This document shows, one piece after another, positions 59,546-64,000 of a stretch of 64,000 nt of DNA. Location: NCBI GenBank assembly GCA_964023205.1, contig OZ026848.1, positions 32,847,912 to 32,911,911 on the forward strand. Reading direction: 5' to 3'. The position numbers and the translations under genes were made by a program. The stretch comes from Lutraria lutraria. Taxonomy: Eukaryota; Mollusca; Bivalvia; Venerida; Mactridae. The first letter of the stretch is position 1. Every line of letters begins with the position of its first letter. The notes under the pieces are model-generated. The model searched no databases. It saw only the letters and a program-made list of their open reading frames with translations, and was not told the DNA's origin.

Positions 59546-62500
59546 GCCCCAAGAAGCATCTGTGTTTATTGAACCCAGTGTTTTGTTTCTTATGATACTC
59601 CTGTCTAGCATTGCATAATGTCCTGTGTTTACGCGAAACAGACATTTGATAAAAATTCTTAAAGAATTTCGACTAACCAGAAATGTCAAACAGTGTACTG
59701 AAAATAATCATGGAAAGTGAACTTATATAGACTTGCACAGCAACTTGGAATGGGAACCAGTTTAGCAAATGCATGGCAGATGTAGGTAACGCAGTACTTA
59801 GGTCTGCATCAAAATACATGTACATTCAGCCAGTGACTATCAGCTTCCAAAAACAGGTTACTCTGTACAAAATACAATACTGTGCAGGAAAAGTATACCT
59901 GGAAGTACCAGTTAGCTGACATGTAGCGACCATCAGAAATAATTCATTTAGGCATACAGTATAATTACTGAGTCACTTGTAATTGATTTAGACATGTATT
60001 ATAATTGATGACATATTTTGGCTTCCATGCACATTTGTTGATGTGATAGGTAAAGAAATCTCTGCAATGTATGACAAACACCACTTGTAAGTAAGTCTTA
60101 ACGTGGCATGCCTTCCTGCCAGAAGTCTGGTGCATGTACATTGTAAGTATTGTTAGCTGTGGAAATTGAAATATACTACATTACAGAAGCATCTATGGAC
60201 TGGGAGATATTAGAAAAATACATAGTACAGATGTTATCAGGGTCCATAGGGTCAAGATACTGGGGAAAACCCCTGTTGTTGAAGCTTGTAACCTTTTTTT
60301 GGCTGATCTTACTGAAATAACTTCAGCATTAGATAAATGATTGTTTAGAATGCCTGCGACAAGCCGACAACAGACAAACTTAGATGAATTGTGCATTCTA
60401 ATTGTGTGTATTGTTTGAAGTGGATGGCTCATCTTTAATTGAATATGATTCATACAGCATTGTACCGTTTCAGTATGTAAGAAGGTAATCCTTATTGTCT
60501 GTATGTAATTTTATGATTTTAGCTGTTTTCTATGATAGATGAATGTCTACGTACAGTAAGAAGCTAGGTGTTTTCTATTAGTGGCATGCTATAAAGAAAA
60601 AAATGGACAAGTTCTGTTATACATATATAGATTCTGAGACTTCTGAAGCAATATATTCTTTTCAGATGCTTTACTTGGTACATTTGTACATCACATGATT
60701 GTCTTATTTACCTTAATAAGATTAAAAATATCTACATCTGTATAGTTATATATTGAAAAGGGAAACCATTTTATGAGTTTAAGTTATCTGGGCAACTTTA
60801 ATCAAGGAAGGAGAGATCGAGTTCACCAGTCAAGTACAGTTGTGGTACAAGCCATGCTGTATAATTATAGCATACTGCAGTAAGCAATACACACCCCTTG
60901 TTCACATCAAAAAGAAAACATTTCTGAATATTTCTGGCACAAAGTTGAAACATAAATGATAGCATCTTACTGATTAATTAAAATGTCAAAAAGTGCATAA
61001 AAACACTGTTAAGCATAATTTTAATAATTAGCAGTTTTGACAAGCAAAATAAACACATGTGTGATTATATATAATGTTATAAAAATGTTACGTAAACAGT
61101 TTCTGATGTGGAAATATTTTATCTCTCGTGTATTGCCCTGTACCTGTTGCTATCTATCATAAAATCCTTATTCTTGTCATTGAGCTTGTCTTTGACATTT
61201 AGAAATGCTTGTTATCTGCAAGATTAGTGTCTGTGAAACTAATCAAATGTTGCAGAATAATTCATGCAGAATGTATGCAAATTGTGGATACAGACTTACT
61301 AAGTGTACCAGATTGTTTTAGGCGAATGAGAGAATGATACAAGTGTGAAATGAACAACTTTATCCTTCAGTCGATCTCTTTCTCGAAAGCAAATTAATTT
61401 GGCAATAAAATACCATAAATACTGACCTGTCCCTCTTGCTCTTTCTATACATTGCATTTATAAAATACTGGGTTGACTACAATCAGTATATACTCACTAT
61501 GTGTGTTTCTTGTGGTAAAATTTGAGGCTTGATTTCCTATAATGACATAATACATTTGTAAATAGTTTGTTTGTAGCTTAAATTAAAATGCATTCTTTGA
61601 AAGTCTTTGCGAAAACCTGCCATCCTCTGGTCGCCTCATTATTTTTATTACTTATTTCAGAAATGAATGCATTATGTAACATGGCACCATGGAAGTACAA
61701 TATAAAATGATTTACATGTGTATATTAAAATAAATAATGTAATTACAATGCATGTATAATCATGATATTAGAACATAGAATAGGCCATGACAATTACATT
61801 CGTTCATAGAAATAAATACAAAAATAGGTTTCACAGTTCTTACACTTCGCCCCCCATCTATTTTATATACCTGTACTCAAGTGTTATTGAGAGCGCAATG
61901 TTGAGCGCAAGTCTGTGAAACATTCCAGGCACACAAACTCTCCTACACACATTACAGACCAATATACTCATCGTTTTAGTTAGTTAACCAATGAATACTA
62001 TGGACATTAGTCAAATTGCAGTAGAGGGTTTTAATGCGCAGTCATAATTTCTCTTTTTTTTTTTGTTGAATATTATGTTTGTTTGAACTCATTAAAACCG
62101 ATTTTATCAGAATTTTGGGAATACATTTCTGGTTGGTAGATAAATCAACTCCCACAACATTGGTTAACTTACTGTGATATCGTGTATGCACCTGTTTGAA
62201 GAATTCTGTATTTTATATCGTCTGTTACATGCAGTATATGCCTGTGTCCATATCACGTAATTACTTCTTTCTCTCTTAAGATAATTGACATGTTGATGAT
62301 AACTTTGATAAGTAGTGTTAATCTTACTCATTAACAAATAATGCAAGTTAATTTACATTAGACATTTACTTAATTGGTGCAGAAATTGTTAAATAATTTA
62401 GCAAAGTCTCGTTCATATCACAATTTGTGAAACTAATTTACTTTTAAGCTAAGAGCACACATGGTTTTTATTTATCCTTTAATTATATTTCTATTGCTTT

Positions 62501-64000
62501 TCAAGTATATCTGTATCTGACATCTGTATTGTTAAGGTAAACTGTTGAAGACTTCAGTTCTAATTTTTGTGTTTGATGCCGTTTGAAAAATTGTGTTTTT
62601 TTGTACCAGGGCTACCAGCTACTACTGAAGTTGATACAGGAAACCATTGATGCATCTTATTGAACAACTATAACTCATTTAACGGTTACGTCAATATTGA
62701 GGGAATTCTGTGATTTCTTAAGTAATTAATCATCTATTAAACCGATCCAAAAGACTAAGGAAACTGTACTAATGTTTGCTTTGTCTGATTTCATTGCATG
62801 AACAAAAAGTTTGATTTTTGCTGTTTTACATCTGAACTTAACTGGAATGAAACAAGCCAGTCTAGTGCGAATTTGGTGCAAAAATATTCAAAAACGTTTT
62901 TACCAAATCTATTAAATTTATTTTACCCCAATACATTTGTATACAAATTAAAACAATACTTAGAAATGGTTGGTACTTGTTAAGCTACCCCAAATATCCA
63001 CTACAGCAGCTTCATTAGCAGCTAACAAATTGACAACATCTACATTTATATACCTATGACAAGTGTTTGTACCAGATAGCAACAGCTGTCTGTTTATTAC
63101 CTACAGATCAGTCTAACATTGAGAAAATTTCTATCTTGATTATCATATGAGTGAAAATATTGGGCCATATTGTTTTACTTACTGTAAATTGTCTACAGGA
63201 GAGAAAGTTGTGAATAGTTTTTGTGGTTCCATCATAAGCCTCTGTTGACAGACACTGATTATGTAGTTTGGCTCTTGGCCCAAAATTCTGGTACGGTTTG
63301 GTACAGAGCAACATTAAGACAGTCAGTGAAGGTCGTATGGAGAAGTAAAAAATGTTTGTACTTGATTTAATCTTAATGTATTTAATTTCAAAAGATAATA
63401 TAGTCATAATGAACAAGCTTTTCACTTGTCCAAAACAAATTGTTTTCTTATATTCTGTTTGTAATACATATTTACCTAACAGAAACCTTTGCATTCTTTC
63501 TTCAGTAACGTAAATAACTTTTTAAGTTTATTTACTTTGCAAGATATCTAATACTAGTTTAAAAACTTCTAAATAAGTTTTAATTTCCAACTAGAATATT
63601 AGTGGAAACATATCTAACAGTGTTTTGAAGTATCCACTGAGTCAGTATATATAGTTTTAGTTTGATTCTCTATCATTTGAAGTTTTCAACATAACATACT
63701 TTCATCTTTTATTGCATTTAAACTCAACTTCTTCACTTCTGTTAACACGATGCATCACATTAAGAAAACACAAGTACGCCACGAGTATGTATTTGTTTAG
63801 ATAGTGGATTTAAATGTCTGCGTAAAAAAGTTACGTGCCTTTTCTAGCTATTTTCCCTTTCTGTGGAAGTTTCAAAAATGATCCAACACGACAGAAAGGG
63901 TGGAAGCCCTTCTTGTTTGTTCATCATTTGCTGACCAATCCATCAGTTTTAAATGAAACGTTTATTTTTATATAGACAATTGTTGAGAATTCTCAAGTAT
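59546..64000. other. AT-rich sequence with no secure feature
   Basis: No shared repeat family and no supported exon. Two weak open segments (60187-60336 and 62614-62664) are discussed elsewhere. It may be the continuing intron or intergenic DNA. Confidence 0.4.

Noticed and set aside
60187..60336. Open segment after ttacag reading SIYGLGDIRKIHSTDV and ending in a stop
   Set aside because: No donor, no recognisable family, and an antisense ORF of equal length exists; chance is likely.

Overview
This is a eukaryotic, intron-rich, AT-rich window, most likely from a bivalve mollusc. The clade call is an inference from many dispersed repeats bounded by TATGCCCC/GGGGGCATA, TAGCTCACATGTCAC and AAGGTCAAGGTCAC motifs, which I associate with bivalve genomes; no database search was possible. 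No bacterial, CRISPR, rRNA or functional tRNA gene was seen.

The window holds one protein gene, on the plus strand and open at both ends. I assembled 42 exons from 5277 to 46693. Every junction keeps the reading frame, and together they give 2,680 codons without a stop. The protein is a dynein heavy-chain motor: end of AAA2 and AAA3 (exons 1-8), a long acidic Ser/Glu/Asp-rich insert (exons 9-12), AAA4 (13-20), stalk coiled coil and microtubule-binding head (21-25), AAA5 with two further disordered inserts (26-30), the post-AAA5 helical region (31-34), AAA6 and the start of the C-terminal region (35-42). AAA3 has good Walker A and B motifs. AAA4 has a lysine-less P-loop that is one residue too long. 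This pattern, and the inserts inside the ring, fit the divergent dynein heavy chain domain-containing protein 1 (DNHD1) better than a standard axonemal or cytoplasmic heavy chain, though I could not test this by alignment. AAA1 and the tail must lie to the left of the window. A 60-nt candidate exon at 50321-50380 may continue the gene; no clear end was found before 64000.

Region by region: 1-5276 is upstream intron or intergenic DNA with a decayed PIF/Harbinger transposase, a tRNA-derived SINE and other repeats. 5277-46693 is the gene, whose introns hold minisatellites (51-bp unit at 12795-13612, 48-bp unit at 35100-35700), SINEs, MITE-like elements and several families of repeats that themselves contain internal tandem units. 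46694-64000 is almost entirely noncoding: a 24-bp minisatellite at 50815-51680, large composite repeats at 55364-56475 and 56930-57956, and AT-rich unique sequence.

Notable points: a run of symmetric phase 1-1 exons in the acidic linker that could be spliced in or out freely; a GC-AG intron; a minisatellite that supplies the splice acceptor of exon 30 and is open in frame with it; small in-frame candidate cassette exons; and repeats that carry arrays of nuclear-receptor-type AGGTCA sites.
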